64,000 nt of DNA from Bog-159 sp049516155. GTDB lineage: Bacteria > Acidobacteriota > Terriglobia > Bryobacterales > Bryobacteraceae. The notes under the pieces are model-generated. The model did no database searches and was not told the DNA's origin. It saw only the letters and a list, made by a program, of their open reading frames with translations. The stretch is taken from the NCBI GenBank assembly GCA_049516155.1, contig JBEKTJ010000051.1, forward strand, positions 1 to 64,000, in the 5' to 3' direction. Position numbers and translations under genes: made by a program. Positions 7,393 through 15,654 of this stretch are shown in pieces (the first letter of the stretch is position 1; each line of letters opens with the position of its first letter).

Positions 7393-7865
7393 GCCGCTTT
7401 CGAGATGAGATGGAATTGGTGCCGCGGACGGCGTTCGCCGTCGCCACGTGCGTGTGGCTGGGGTTCTTCCTGTTGATGATGTTACTGCCGTTCCGGCTGG
7501 ATCCGGAAGGCAGAAACTGGCCGCTGGCGGGCAAGCTGGCGATGTCCGTGCTACCCGGCATACCCCTGTTCGTGCTGGTGCTCCTAATCGGCTACGTGTA
7601 CGCGGACGCGAAGCGGCGGGGCATGCGGTATGTGATGTGGACGCTGCTGGCGGCGCTGATCCCGAACGCCATCGGAATTATTCTGTACTTCGTTTTGCGC
7701 GACCCGCTATTGCAGAATTGCACAAGTTGCGGTACGCAGGTGCGGCCGGGGTTTACGTTTTGTCCGAAGTGCGGCGCAGCGCTGTCGCAGGCGTGTCCGC
7801 AGTGCCGGCGGGCCGTGGAACCGGGCTGGACGCACTGTGCGCACTGCGGCGCTTCGCTGCGGTAG
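7389..7865 (+). CDS. Membrane protein with C-terminal double zinc ribbon
   Basis: 158 residues. Hydrophobic segments at about 15-34, 48-70 and 82-103 predict three membrane spans. The C-terminus (111-155) carries four CxxC knuckles (CTSC, CPKC, CPQC, CAHC), i.e. two stacked zinc ribbons, exposed to the cytoplasm if the N-terminus is outside. It is the third gene of the sigma/anti-sigma operon (ATGA overlap), so it may sense or relay the same signal, but the exact role is unknown. Its TAG stop codon is also the first three bases of a dispersed palindrome. Confidence 0.75.
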   Translation: MSRFRDEMELVPRTAFAVATCVWLGFFLLMMLLPFRLDPEGRNWPLAGKLAMSVLPGIPLFVLVLLIGYVYADAKRRGMRYVMWTLLAALIPNAIGIILYFVLRDPLLQNCTSCGTQVRPGFTFCPKCGAALSQACPQCRRAVEPGWTHCAHCGASLR

Positions 7866-7885
7866 GACAGGCCTCCTGGCCTGGT
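7863..7885 (+). repeat. Stop-codon palindrome, left copy
   Basis: The sequence starts with the TAG stop of the zinc-ribbon gene and forms a hairpin CAGGCC (7868-7873)/GGCCTG (7878-7883) with loop TCCT. The 15-base stretch GTAGGACAGGCCTCC recurs in reverse orientation at 12294-12317, again overlapping a TAG stop. It could work as a transcription terminator or mRNA 3' stabiliser, though it lacks a T-run. Confidence 0.7.
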
Positions 7886-7905
7886 GTGTGCGTAGGAGGA
7901 ATGAT

Positions 7906-8109
7906 TTGCCGGAAAATCCAAATGTAGAACGCGAACAGCAGGATGAAGCGAAACTCGCCGCGCTACGCAGCGCCATCGATGAAGGCGATGCCAGCGGGAT
8001 TGCCGAGGGCGATGTGTTTGACCGAGTGCGGAAAGCATTGAATCTTCCGACGAGGCGCATTCGCAAGATACCGCGAAGCACCCTGGACCGCGCCAGCACT
8101 GACGGCTGA
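7906..8109 (+). pseudogene. ParD-type antitoxin remnant (C-terminal part only)
   Basis: From a TTG at 7906, preceded by AGGAGG at about 7-base spacing, a 67-residue frame reads LPENPNVEREQQDEAKLAAL followed by RSAIDEGDASGIAEGDVFDRV. This matches the C-terminal toxin-neutralising half of ParD-family antitoxins. The N-terminal ribbon-helix-helix DNA-binding part is missing, and no ParE-like toxin follows. It may be a decayed toxin-antitoxin pair. Alternatively it is a short translated peptide that could still bind a toxin encoded elsewhere. It lies directly upstream of the phosphoesterase-ATPase operon. Confidence 0.5.
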
Positions 8110-8191
8110 AACTGAGGGGTCCAAAGCCGGCCGCACCCGATCTGCCTCTCTCACTCAGTGCGTGCCATTTCACTGTAGACTGTATAGGAGC

Positions 8192-10150
8192 ATGGCATAC
8201 GGACAGTACCGCTTGCAATTTCTTCACATTTCGGACCTGCATGCCAAAGGCCCGCTGGAGAAGGAACCCTGGCGACGGCGGCGCGTTCTGGGCGATGCCT
8301 GGCTGCGGAATCTGGAAACGCTTACCGAGGAGGAGGGACCGGTTCAGTTCGTTTTCTTCACGGGTGACGCGGCGCAGTCCGGCAAGCCTGAGGAGTATGC
8401 GGCAGTCACGGATTTCTTCCGCGCGCTGTGCGAGGAACTCGGCATCGGGTTCGAGCGTTTGTTCGTCGTCCCAGGGAACCACGACATCGACCGCGACGTG
8501 CAGGCCGGTGCTTGGGAATCGACACGCATGCGTCTGGCGGCGACGACCGATCTGCTGGGTGTTTCCCGCTGGATGAACGGCATCGGTGCCGGCGCGCCGC
8601 TTGGCTTTGAAGACTCCTGGAAATCGGCTATCCTCGAACGCCAGCATGCTTACCGGACGTGGGTCCGGGACGATCTGCGGCGCGCCGAATCCGCTGGCCT
8701 GGGCTATCGGTCCACCGTCGAGCTGCCTGGTTGGGCGCACCCGATTCAAGTAGTGGGACTGGACACTGCCTGGCTTTGCGGCGATGATGCGGATAGCGGC
8801 CGTCTTCTGCTGACGGAGAACCAAGTGGGCCGGCATTTGACCGGATCGAACGGCGATCCGCTCCCTGGCTTGCGCATCGTATTGATGCACCATCCGTTGC
8901 ACGAGCTTGCGGACGGCATGCATGCCCGGCGGCTGCTGGCCGATTATGCCGACCTGGTCCTGCGCGGCCATCTTCACCAGACCGAAATGGTCGAATGGAT
9001 CGATCCGGACCGCCGCCTCCGCGAACTCGCCGCCGGTTCGCTCTATGAAGGCGGGCTAGCGGATACTTATGGCAACTCCTGCCAGTTGGTGCGGCTGGAA
9101 CTTGATTCCGACTTACGCCCCATTGAGGCGATGGTTCGGTTCCGTTCCTTTTCGCCGAAGGGCGGTCACTGGTACGACAACAACAGCCTCTACCGCGAGA
9201 GCCGGGAAGGGCGCATCACCTGGACGTTTGGCGTTCCGGTTCCCAGGAAGCCGAATCCCTTCAGCCCGTGGACTCCGCGCCCCGAGCACTGCTTTGGCCG
9301 CGCAGGCGTTTTCCGCCGCCTCGAAACCGCCTTCGACGAGCGGCGCAGTATGTGGCTGGTGGGCGATTGGCGCATCGGCAAGACCGTAATCCTGCTGGCC
9401 TGGGAGAAGCGCTTGCGCGAGCGCGGCATTATCGTGAAGCTGGTTTCCGGCCAGGGACCCGCGGGTGTTTCCGTCCGTCAGTTCGTCGAAACGGTGACCG
9501 GCCTGGATTCTCCGCCGGAGCCTGACGACGCGGCGAACCTGCTGACCGCGTGGATTGATGCAGTGTCGTCGTCCGGCCTGCCTCCCGTGGTGCTGGTCGA
9601 CGAGGTGGAATCCGTCGTCCAATCTTGTGATGTGCGGTTCTTCGACCGGCTGCGCGATCTGCTGGGGCGCATTTGTCTGGTCTTTTCGTCGCGTGAAGCG
9701 CCCGACGAAGTCTTCACCCGCAACAATAAGGCGTCGCCGATCACCAATCGCATGGAGACAGCCTGGATTGGGCTGTTGGAGCCAGGGGGTGCCGATGCGA
9801 CGATTCGGCTCGGCGCGGGACAGTTTGGTCCCGGCGACACCGATCTGATGCATCGCTGGTGCGGAGAGCATTCGTTTTTCCTGCAACTGTTCGGTTCGGG
9901 CTTGGTGGATTCGCGCCGGGCAGGGACAAGTCCTGATGACGCGCTGGCGGACCTGAAGCGCCAGGCGCCGATGCATTTCCGCCAGCTTTGGAAGACGCTG
10001 CCGGGTGCGCAGCAACAGGCTTTGCGCGATGCGGCGCGCGGCGTGCCGTCGCAGGCTGGCGTGCTGAAACAGCGTGGGCTTTTGAGGGATGATGGTACGC
10101 CCTTCGGCGAGATATTCGCCGCATGGTTGCGTGAGGAGATTGCGTCGTGA
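8192..10150 (+). CDS. Calcineurin-like metallophosphoesterase fused to STAND-type P-loop ATPase
   Basis: 652 residues from the ATG at 8192 (ribosome-binding GGAG four bases before). Residues 8-265 are a complete calcineurin-like phosphoesterase: D15/H17 (SDLH), GD 58-59, GNHD 95-98, HH 233-234 and GHLH 259-262. These bind two metals and hydrolyse phosphodiesters or monoesters. Residues about 365-570 are a P-loop ATPase: FGR-AGVF entry motif, Walker A GDWRIGKT (391-398), Walker B VVLVDE (466-471) and GEHSFFLQLF (558-567), the equivalent of the STAND 'GGHPYLLQ' motif. A short winged-helix-like end follows. It overlaps the next ATPase gene by GTGA. I infer a signal-gated nuclease or nucleotide phosphoesterase; the substrate is unknown. 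Confidence 0.85.
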   Translation: MAYGQYRLQFLHISDLHAKGPLEKEPWRRRRVLGDAWLRNLETLTEEEGPVQFVFFTGDAAQSGKPEEYAAVTDFFRALCEELGIGFERLFVVPGNHDIDRDVQAGAWESTRMRLAATTDLLGVSRWMNGIGAGAPLGFEDSWKSAILERQHAYRTWVRDDLRRAESAGLGYRSTVELPGWAHPIQVVGLDTAWLCGDDADSGRLLLTENQVGRHLTGSNGDPLPGLRIVLMHHPLHELADGMHARRLLADYADLVLRGHLHQTEMVEWIDPDRRLRELAAGSLYEGGLADTYGNSCQLVRLELDSDLRPIEAMVRFRSFSPKGGHWYDNNSLYRESREGRITWTFGVPVPRKPNPFSPWTPRPEHCFGRAGVFRRLETAFDERRSMWLVGDWRIGKTVILLAWEKRLRERGIIVKLVSGQGPAGVSVRQFVETVTGLDSPPEPDDAANLLTAWIDAVSSSGLPPVVLVDEVESVVQSCDVRFFDRLRDLLGRICLVFSSREAPDEVFTRNNKASPITNRMETAWIGLLEPGGADATIRLGAGQFGPGDTDLMHRWCGEHSFFLQLFGSGLVDSRRAGTSPDDALADLKRQAPMHFRQLWKTLPGAQQQALRDAARGVPSQAGVLKQRGLLRDDGTPFGEIFAAWLREEIAS

Positions 10151-12291
10151 ATCGGTCGAGGGATGGCCTCCCCGGTTTCTGGCGATTCGCTTGGTTGTTC
10201 TTGATGCAGCCGGTCACGCTGGGGCGGTTACTGCGCGGCGCGGGGATCAATCCGCAGGAGTCCTTGTGGAGACTACTTCGTCGGCAGCGCTCCCCAATCG
10301 ACAATTCGTGGCTTTTCCGCTCGGTTCTATTGCTCTTACCATCTCTTCCAGCAGGGATTGCGCTTGCGGCTCTTCCGTACAAGTCAGCCGTCGTCGGGAA
10401 TTCTCTCCTGGGACTAGCTGTACTCAGCTCGTTAACTGGCCTTAACGTTGTGTTTTCGGCCCTTCCCGAGGGGCTGGGCTTTGGGGTCGGTATCAGCATC
10501 TACGCAGGCGCCATGGTGATGGGGTACATCACGGGCATTACGCAAGCCAACGCAATCGCGGTTGCGCTTCTTCTGGACCTAAGCTTTATTGCAAACGGCG
10601 CCTTTGTTGCTTATCCGGTTCTCGTCATAGGTCTCGTCGCTAGTTTGCTGCGTCTTCCCCTTTTCCCATTCGAAGCGATTCTGGAATCCTTGGCACGGAT
10701 GTGGAATACCATTACCCACCGCAGCAGTCTGGCTTGGACCCCGGTACTCTATCATGAGCTGAGCCTGGTGCCCCTCCCCTTTCTTGAAGGCCACATCCTC
10801 GCCGAGGCCGACGCACACCCGGCCCTCGCGCGCCGCGTTCTCGACGCCTGCTCCATCGCCCCTGGCCAGAGGCGAATAGGCCGCCGTGCCGAGGCAAAGC
10901 TCCGCGCACGGGAACTGGCGAGGCTGGCGGGGGCCAGGGACTTCCAGGCCATCGCCGAACTGCGCGGATTCTGGCTGCCCGGCATCCAAGGCGCCGATCC
11001 GTTGCTGCTCAGTTTCAGCGAGGCTGGGCGGTTTCTGGCGGCCGCAAATGCGGCATTCAGTCCGCACCACCGGCTGAAGCATCTCGATGGATTGGCCGCC
11101 CAATTGACCGGCATCGAAAACCAGCTTCGCGCCAAGCGGGGTAGCTTCACCCAGCCCTTCGAAGATCCGCTGCTCGCGCTGCGGCAGGCCGGACGGGCGT
11201 TACGAACTGAAGCAGAAAAGAACGCGGCCGGCCGAATCCTGAACCCATTCCGCGTGTTTGAGTCGCTATCTCCCGAAGCAGGTCCGGAGTTGTTCCGAGG
11301 CCGCGAACACGCGGTCCACGAAATCGAGGACGCCCTTGCCGACGCCAGCAACGCCGTTTCCCTACAACTGCTTGCCCCCAGGCGCGCCGGAAAGACCTCG
11401 CTCCTCAAGATGCTGCCGGGGATGCTGCCCGATACCGTCTGTGTCTTCTTCGACCTACAAGCGCACCCGGTCGCATCCGTAGGCGCATTCTGGAACAAAC
11501 TCGCCGAACAAGCGCTCAATCAAGCAAAGCTGCAGCGGCGGATCGACCTGCCGTCATTTCCCTACGGCCCGCCAATGGAGGCCGCGGCCGCATGGCTCGA
11601 AAAGCTCGACCAGCTTCCGGACGGCCGCCGCGCGCTCATCGCCATCGACGAATTCGAGCGTCTGGAAGATCTATTCCCCGGGAGCCGTCAGGAGTTCCTC
11701 CAGTTGATGGGCCTGTTCCGGGCCACGATTCAGCATCGCCGACGCGTGCGCCTGCTGGTTTCCGGCGCCGCGCCCTTCGACGAGTTGGACCGCGTGTGGG
11801 ACGACCATTTCATCAGCGCGCGACAGATCAAGCTTCCCTTTCTCGATGAGCCAACTTCCATCGGGCTGCTCACGCAACCGGATCCCGGCTTTCCCGCCGG
11901 CGCCATTCCAGCCGAGGTCGCGCGGGAGGTTTTCGCGCGAACCGGCGGTCAGCCGTTCCTGCTACAAGCCTTCGGCTCGCTGCTGGTGAATCGCCTGAAC
12001 GACACCAATCTGCGTACGGCGGCGATCGGCGACGTTGCCGCCGTGGAAGAACGCGCCATCGAATACGCGGAGCCGTATTTCCGCGACATGTACAAGAGCG
12101 CGCCCATCGCAGCCCGCGAGGCCCTCGACCATCTGGGCCAGTGTTTGAGCCAGAGCCCGGCAGAGCTATCGCCCGCCGCGCGCCGCTGGCTCACGCGACG
12201 CTACCTGCTGACCGCCGGCGATCGTCTCTCGGTTCCCTTGTTCGGCGCTTGGATCGCGCATCACGATATTGGCTCAGCAGTTGGGCGGTGA
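10147..12291 (+). CDS. Membrane-anchored STAND/COG1672-like P-loop ATPase
   Basis: 714 residues, starting at a GTG that overlaps the phosphoesterase gene stop. About four hydrophobic segments between residues 57 and 170 suggest a membrane domain, followed by a helical region (190-370). The ATPase core has FRGRE (383-387), Walker A LLAPRRAGKTS (408-418), Walker B ALIAIDEFE (496-504) and TGGQPFLLQAFGSLLV (599-614), the conserved STAND C-terminal motif. The pairing of a soluble phosphoesterase-STAND and a membrane STAND, with coupled translation, suggests they act as one complex. Function is inferred: possibly the sensing or membrane arm of a conflict system. Confidence 0.8.
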   Translation: MNRSRDGLPGFWRFAWLFLMQPVTLGRLLRGAGINPQESLWRLLRRQRSPIDNSWLFRSVLLLLPSLPAGIALAALPYKSAVVGNSLLGLAVLSSLTGLNVVFSALPEGLGFGVGISIYAGAMVMGYITGITQANAIAVALLLDLSFIANGAFVAYPVLVIGLVASLLRLPLFPFEAILESLARMWNTITHRSSLAWTPVLYHELSLVPLPFLEGHILAEADAHPALARRVLDACSIAPGQRRIGRRAEAKLRARELARLAGARDFQAIAELRGFWLPGIQGADPLLLSFSEAGRFLAAANAAFSPHHRLKHLDGLAAQLTGIENQLRAKRGSFTQPFEDPLLALRQAGRALRTEAEKNAAGRILNPFRVFESLSPEAGPELFRGREHAVHEIEDALADASNAVSLQLLAPRRAGKTSLLKMLPGMLPDTVCVFFDLQAHPVASVGAFWNKLAEQALNQAKLQRRIDLPSFPYGPPMEAAAAWLEKLDQLPDGRRALIAIDEFERLEDLFPGSRQEFLQLMGLFRATIQHRRRVRLLVSGAAPFDELDRVWDDHFISARQIKLPFLDEPTSIGLLTQPDPGFPAGAIPAEVAREVFARTGGQPFLLQAFGSLLVNRLNDTNLRTAAIGDVAAVEERAIEYAEPYFRDMYKSAPIAAREALDHLGQCLSQSPAELSPAARRWLTRRYLLTAGDRLSVPLFGAWIAHHDIGSAVGR

Positions 12292-12293
12292 TA

Positions 12294-12317
12294 GACAGGC
12301 CCGGAGGCCTGTCCTAC
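12294..12317 (-). repeat. Stop-codon palindrome, right copy
   Basis: Hairpin GACAGGCC (12294-12301)/GGCCTGTC (12306-12313) with loop CGGA (TCCG on the minus strand). Read on the minus strand it begins GTAGGACAGGCCTCC, identical over 15 bases to the copy at 7862-7876, and its TAG is the stop codon of the TIGR03790-family gene. It lies in the convergent junction with the STAND ATPase gene and may terminate both transcripts. Confidence 0.7.
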
Positions 12318-13426
12318 TTCAGCTTGCACAGCGGATCGCCCACCACGATATTCTGCCAGCTCAATCCCGGTATAGCAAGATAGTAGCTCTCCGCCAGATT
12401 GCGGCCATGGAAATAAGCCGGGAAAAGCTGGTCGGGGTGCGGCGTGAACTCCAGGAACGGCTCGTAGACGTGGCCCGAACAACCGGTGGCGCCTTCGTGG
12501 ATGTAGTCCGCCGTGAGCGTTTGCGGCGAACCGTCGAACCAACCCGTCACCCCTTTCCACGTGCCAATGGTCCAGTCCGCGGGCGGACGCCGGAACGTGC
12601 GTCCGTCGGTCGAAACGTACTCGGTGGCCAGCGCTCCCGGCAGCCATTGAAATCCGAGGTTGCGCTGATGCCGGTTGGGATCGTTGGATCCCCAGCCGGC
12701 GTAACCGAGTACGTCCTTTTCTCCCGTGAGCACCTTGGCGGACTCGTCCATCACCACACGTTCCTTGGGCAGCGCCAGAGCCGCCATGCGCAACCAGTTG
12801 TTGCCGTCGGAATCGTCGCCGGATTTGAGATCGAACACGAACTTGCCCTCCGGGGCGTTGCGTGCGGCGAGCGAGCGGTCGACAATGCCCTGCACGTCGT
12901 CGAAATCGTAACCGGCCAGGCGCGTTACCAGGTAGATCGGAAAGCGCCCGTGCGTGAACGGCTGGCCCTGCTGGCGGTAGAACGGATTGGGCGCCAGTCC
13001 CGCACGCGGGAAACGCTTCCCATGCATTTTGGAATAAAGCAGGGTCAGCTCGGAATCGACCGCGCAGGATTCGGCGGCGAGTCCTTCGCCCGAGCCGCTT
13101 ACCTTCAGCGGCACTCCCATGGTGGTCACGATGTAAAGCACCTGCTCGCGCAGGCCGGCCTTGGCCAGACAGCGGGCGATGGGGCGTTCGACCTGTTCCA
13201 CGTAGGTGTCCCAATCGATCTCCTCCTTTTCGGACAGGATGTCCAGCTTGCACACGTTCTTCAGCGGGATGCCGCGCTTGGCAATGTAATCGTCGGCGAT
13301 GCGCCGCGAGAGAGTGCTGGCGCGGTTCAGCACTAACAGCACGGTGTCGCTCTCTTGCGCCCGTAACGGGCAGCAGCCCGGAGAATAGCTGGCCAGCAAC
13401 CCGAGCGCCAATATGAATCGCCGCAT
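12314..13426 (-). CDS. TIGR03790-family exported protein
   Basis: 370 residues with an N-terminal signal peptide (MRRFILALGLLASYSPGCC). Conserved-looking segments such as RGIPLKNVCKLD, YIVTTMGVPLKV and GCSGHVYEPFLEFTPHPDQLFPAY match my recollection of the TIGR03790 family, which is widespread in Acidobacteria, Planctomycetes and related groups and has no assigned activity. The start ATG at 13426 leaves 24 bases to the divergent GH3 gene, so the two probably share a regulatory region. Its stop lies in a palindromic repeat. Confidence 0.7.
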   Translation of the reverse strand: MRRFILALGLLASYSPGCCPLRAQESDTVLLVLNRASTLSRRIADDYIAKRGIPLKNVCKLDILSEKEEIDWDTYVEQVERPIARCLAKAGLREQVLYIVTTMGVPLKVSGSGEGLAAESCAVDSELTLLYSKMHGKRFPRAGLAPNPFYRQQGQPFTHGRFPIYLVTRLAGYDFDDVQGIVDRSLAARNAPEGKFVFDLKSGDDSDGNNWLRMAALALPKERVVMDESAKVLTGEKDVLGYAGWGSNDPNRHQRNLGFQWLPGALATEYVSTDGRTFRRPPADWTIGTWKGVTGWFDGSPQTLTADYIHEGATGCSGHVYEPFLEFTPHPDQLFPAYFHGRNLAESYYLAIPGLSWQNIVVGDPLCKLK

Positions 13427-13450
13427 AGTGATATTATGCGCGTGATCGAC

Positions 13451-15553
13451 ATGAAGACCACAACATCCCTCGCGGCGGCCTGCATTGCGCTGCTGCCTGC
13501 CAGCGTTGCGCCACTCAGCGCCCAGAATCAGTATCCATTTCAGAATGCGGATTTGCCGCTGGAACAGCGCGTAGACAATATCTTGTCCCTGATGACGCTG
13601 GATGAGAAGCTCGCCTGCCTGACCACCAGCACCGCCGTGCCGCGCCTGCACATCCCGGATGCGGGCGGCACGGAAGGGCTCCATGGCCTGGTGCGTAAGG
13701 GCGACTTCAACCAGAAAGCGGTGACTACTACACAGTTTCCGGAAGTGATCGGGATGGCTTCCACCTGGGACCCGGGGCTAGTCCGGCGCGCGGGCGCAGT
13801 GCAAGGATACGAGGCGCGCTACATCTATCAGAACGAAAAGTACAAGAGCGCGGTGCTGGTGGTATGGGGGCCGAATGCGGATCTGGCGCGCGATCCGCGC
13901 TGGGGAAGAAACAACGAGAGCTACGGCGAGGACGCCTTCTTCACGGGGACCATGGCGGTGGCGTTCATCAAGGGCATGCAGGGCGACCACCCCAAGTACT
14001 GGCAGGCCGCCTCGCTGATGAAACACTTCCTGGCCAACAGCAACGAAACCACGCGCGGCAGTTCTTCCTCGGATTTCGACGAGCAGTTGTTGCGCGACTA
14101 TTACTCGGTTCCCTTCCGCATGGGATTCGTGGAGGGGGGCGCTAAGTCGTTCATGGCATCTTACAACGCCTGGAACCAGGTGCCGATGACTGTGAATCCT
14201 ATCCTGAAAAGCCTCGCGATAAAGGAGTGGGGCGCGGATGGCATTGTCTCTTCCGACGCGCTGGCCGTTGAGCTAATGGTCAATCCGCGACACTATTACA
14301 AGACTCAGGAGCAAGCCTTGGCGGAAGCATTGAAAGCCGGCATCGGCCAGGTGCTTGCGTTCCTTTTCAACGTGCCCAAGCTCGCTAAGCAGGCACTGGA
14401 CGACCACTTACTCACCGAGCAGGATATCGACGCCGTACTTAGAGGCAAATTCAGAACTGTCATCCGGCTGGGGCTGCTCGATCCGCCGGCGATGGTGCCT
14501 TACGCGAGCGTGGGCGGCGCAGCCGAAGCGGAGCCGTGGACCACGGAGAAGCACAAGCGCGTGGCGCTGGATATGGCGCGCGAATCGGTGGTTTTGCTGA
14601 AGAACGCGAATGGTTTTCTGCCGCTGGATAAGAACGCCATCAAATCCATCGCCGTGGTGGGGCCGCGCGCCGGTGAGGTCTCGATCGACCTGTACGGCGG
14701 GCGGCCGCCTTACGCGATTACGCCCGTGCAGGGCATTCGCGAAAAGGTGGGATCCGGCGCGACACTGAATTACGCCGCCGACAACACGGATGGCGCGGCG
14801 GTGAAGGCTGCCCGCGCGTCGGACGTGGCGGTGGTCGTGGTGGGGAATCAGCCCACGTGTGGCGCGACCAACATTATGGCGATTTTCAATATGGACGTTT
14901 CGAGCAAGCCCTGCGCCGATCCGGGCGAGGGCCGCGAGGGGCGCGACCGGGAATCCATCGACCTTTCGCAGGAAGAGTTGATCAAGCAAGTGTACGCGGC
15001 CAACCCGAAGACGGTGGTGGTGCTGGTGTCGAGCTTTCCGTACGCGATCAACTGGACGCAACAGAACGTCCCGGCCATTCTGCACATTGCACATGCCGCC
15101 CAGGAACAGGGCACGGCCATCGCGGACGTGCTGTTCGGCGACTACAATCCCGCGGGCCGGCTGAATCAGACATGGCCGAAGTCACTCGATCAAGTGCCGC
15201 CCATGATGGATTACGACATTCGCCACGGGCGCACTTACACGTACTTCAAAGGCGAGCCGCTCTACCCTTTCGGATATGGGTTAAGTTATACGACGTTCGA
15301 ATACTCGCACCTGCGGACGGGCGCGGGGATGGTTGTCGTGGATGTGACTAACACGGGGACACGGCCGGGCGACGAAGTGGTGCAGGTATATGTGCGGCGC
15401 GCGGGGTTGAAGCAATTGCGCGGATTCCAGCGGGTATCGCTGAAGCCGCACCAGAAGGTCGCGGTGAAGATACCGCTGCAGGCCGAGGTGGGAACGCAGA
15501 TAGTGGTGGGAAGCTCGTCGGCGGACGAACGCCTGCGCATGGCGGTCAAATAG
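13451..15553 (+). CDS. Exported glycoside hydrolase family 3 beta-glucosidase-like protein
   Basis: 700 residues with signal peptide (MKTTTSLAAACIALLPASVAPLSAQ). Domain order is the GH3 N-terminal barrel (about 30-330; GGTEGLHGLV, ARDPRWGRNNESYGED, KHFLANSNE), the GH3 C-terminal alpha/beta sandwich (about 365-590) and a fibronectin III-like end (VVDVTNTGTRPGDEVVQVYV). The catalytic nucleophile Asp is expected in GIVSSDALA. It likely releases glucose or xylose from plant-derived oligosaccharides in the periplasm. An ATG at 13436 is an alternative start, but the later one sits directly at the signal peptide. It is divergent from the TIGR03790 gene. Confidence 0.9.
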   Translation: MKTTTSLAAACIALLPASVAPLSAQNQYPFQNADLPLEQRVDNILSLMTLDEKLACLTTSTAVPRLHIPDAGGTEGLHGLVRKGDFNQKAVTTTQFPEVIGMASTWDPGLVRRAGAVQGYEARYIYQNEKYKSAVLVVWGPNADLARDPRWGRNNESYGEDAFFTGTMAVAFIKGMQGDHPKYWQAASLMKHFLANSNETTRGSSSSDFDEQLLRDYYSVPFRMGFVEGGAKSFMASYNAWNQVPMTVNPILKSLAIKEWGADGIVSSDALAVELMVNPRHYYKTQEQALAEALKAGIGQVLAFLFNVPKLAKQALDDHLLTEQDIDAVLRGKFRTVIRLGLLDPPAMVPYASVGGAAEAEPWTTEKHKRVALDMARESVVLLKNANGFLPLDKNAIKSIAVVGPRAGEVSIDLYGGRPPYAITPVQGIREKVGSGATLNYAADNTDGAAVKAARASDVAVVVVGNQPTCGATNIMAIFNMDVSSKPCADPGEGREGRDRESIDLSQEELIKQVYAANPKTVVVLVSSFPYAINWTQQNVPAILHIAHAAQEQGTAIADVLFGDYNPAGRLNQTWPKSLDQVPPMMDYDIRHGRTYTYFKGEPLYPFGYGLSYTTFEYSHLRTGAGMVVVDVTNTGTRPGDEVVQVYVRRAGLKQLRGFQRVSLKPHQKVAVKIPLQAEVGTQIVVGSSSADERLRMAVK

Positions 15554-15654
15554 CGATCCCGCAGCCGCTGCTTTGCGCAACGTACATGTGGCGGCGCTCG
15601 ATAAGGGCTTCGCCCGCTCTTCGTATCGGCCAAACAATCGTCTTACCATTGCGT

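Noticed and set aside
7592..8977. 461-residue open frame on the minus strand
   Set aside because: It runs opposite to the zinc-ribbon, ParD and phosphoesterase genes, has no family motif and no ribosome site; it is an antisense shadow in high-GC DNA.
12269..13336. 355-residue open frame on the plus strand
   Set aside because: Antisense to the TIGR03790 gene; no motif, no ribosome site.
15605..15615. GGGC-TTC-GCCC mini hairpin after the GH3 gene
   Set aside because: Four-base stem without T-run; too weak to call.
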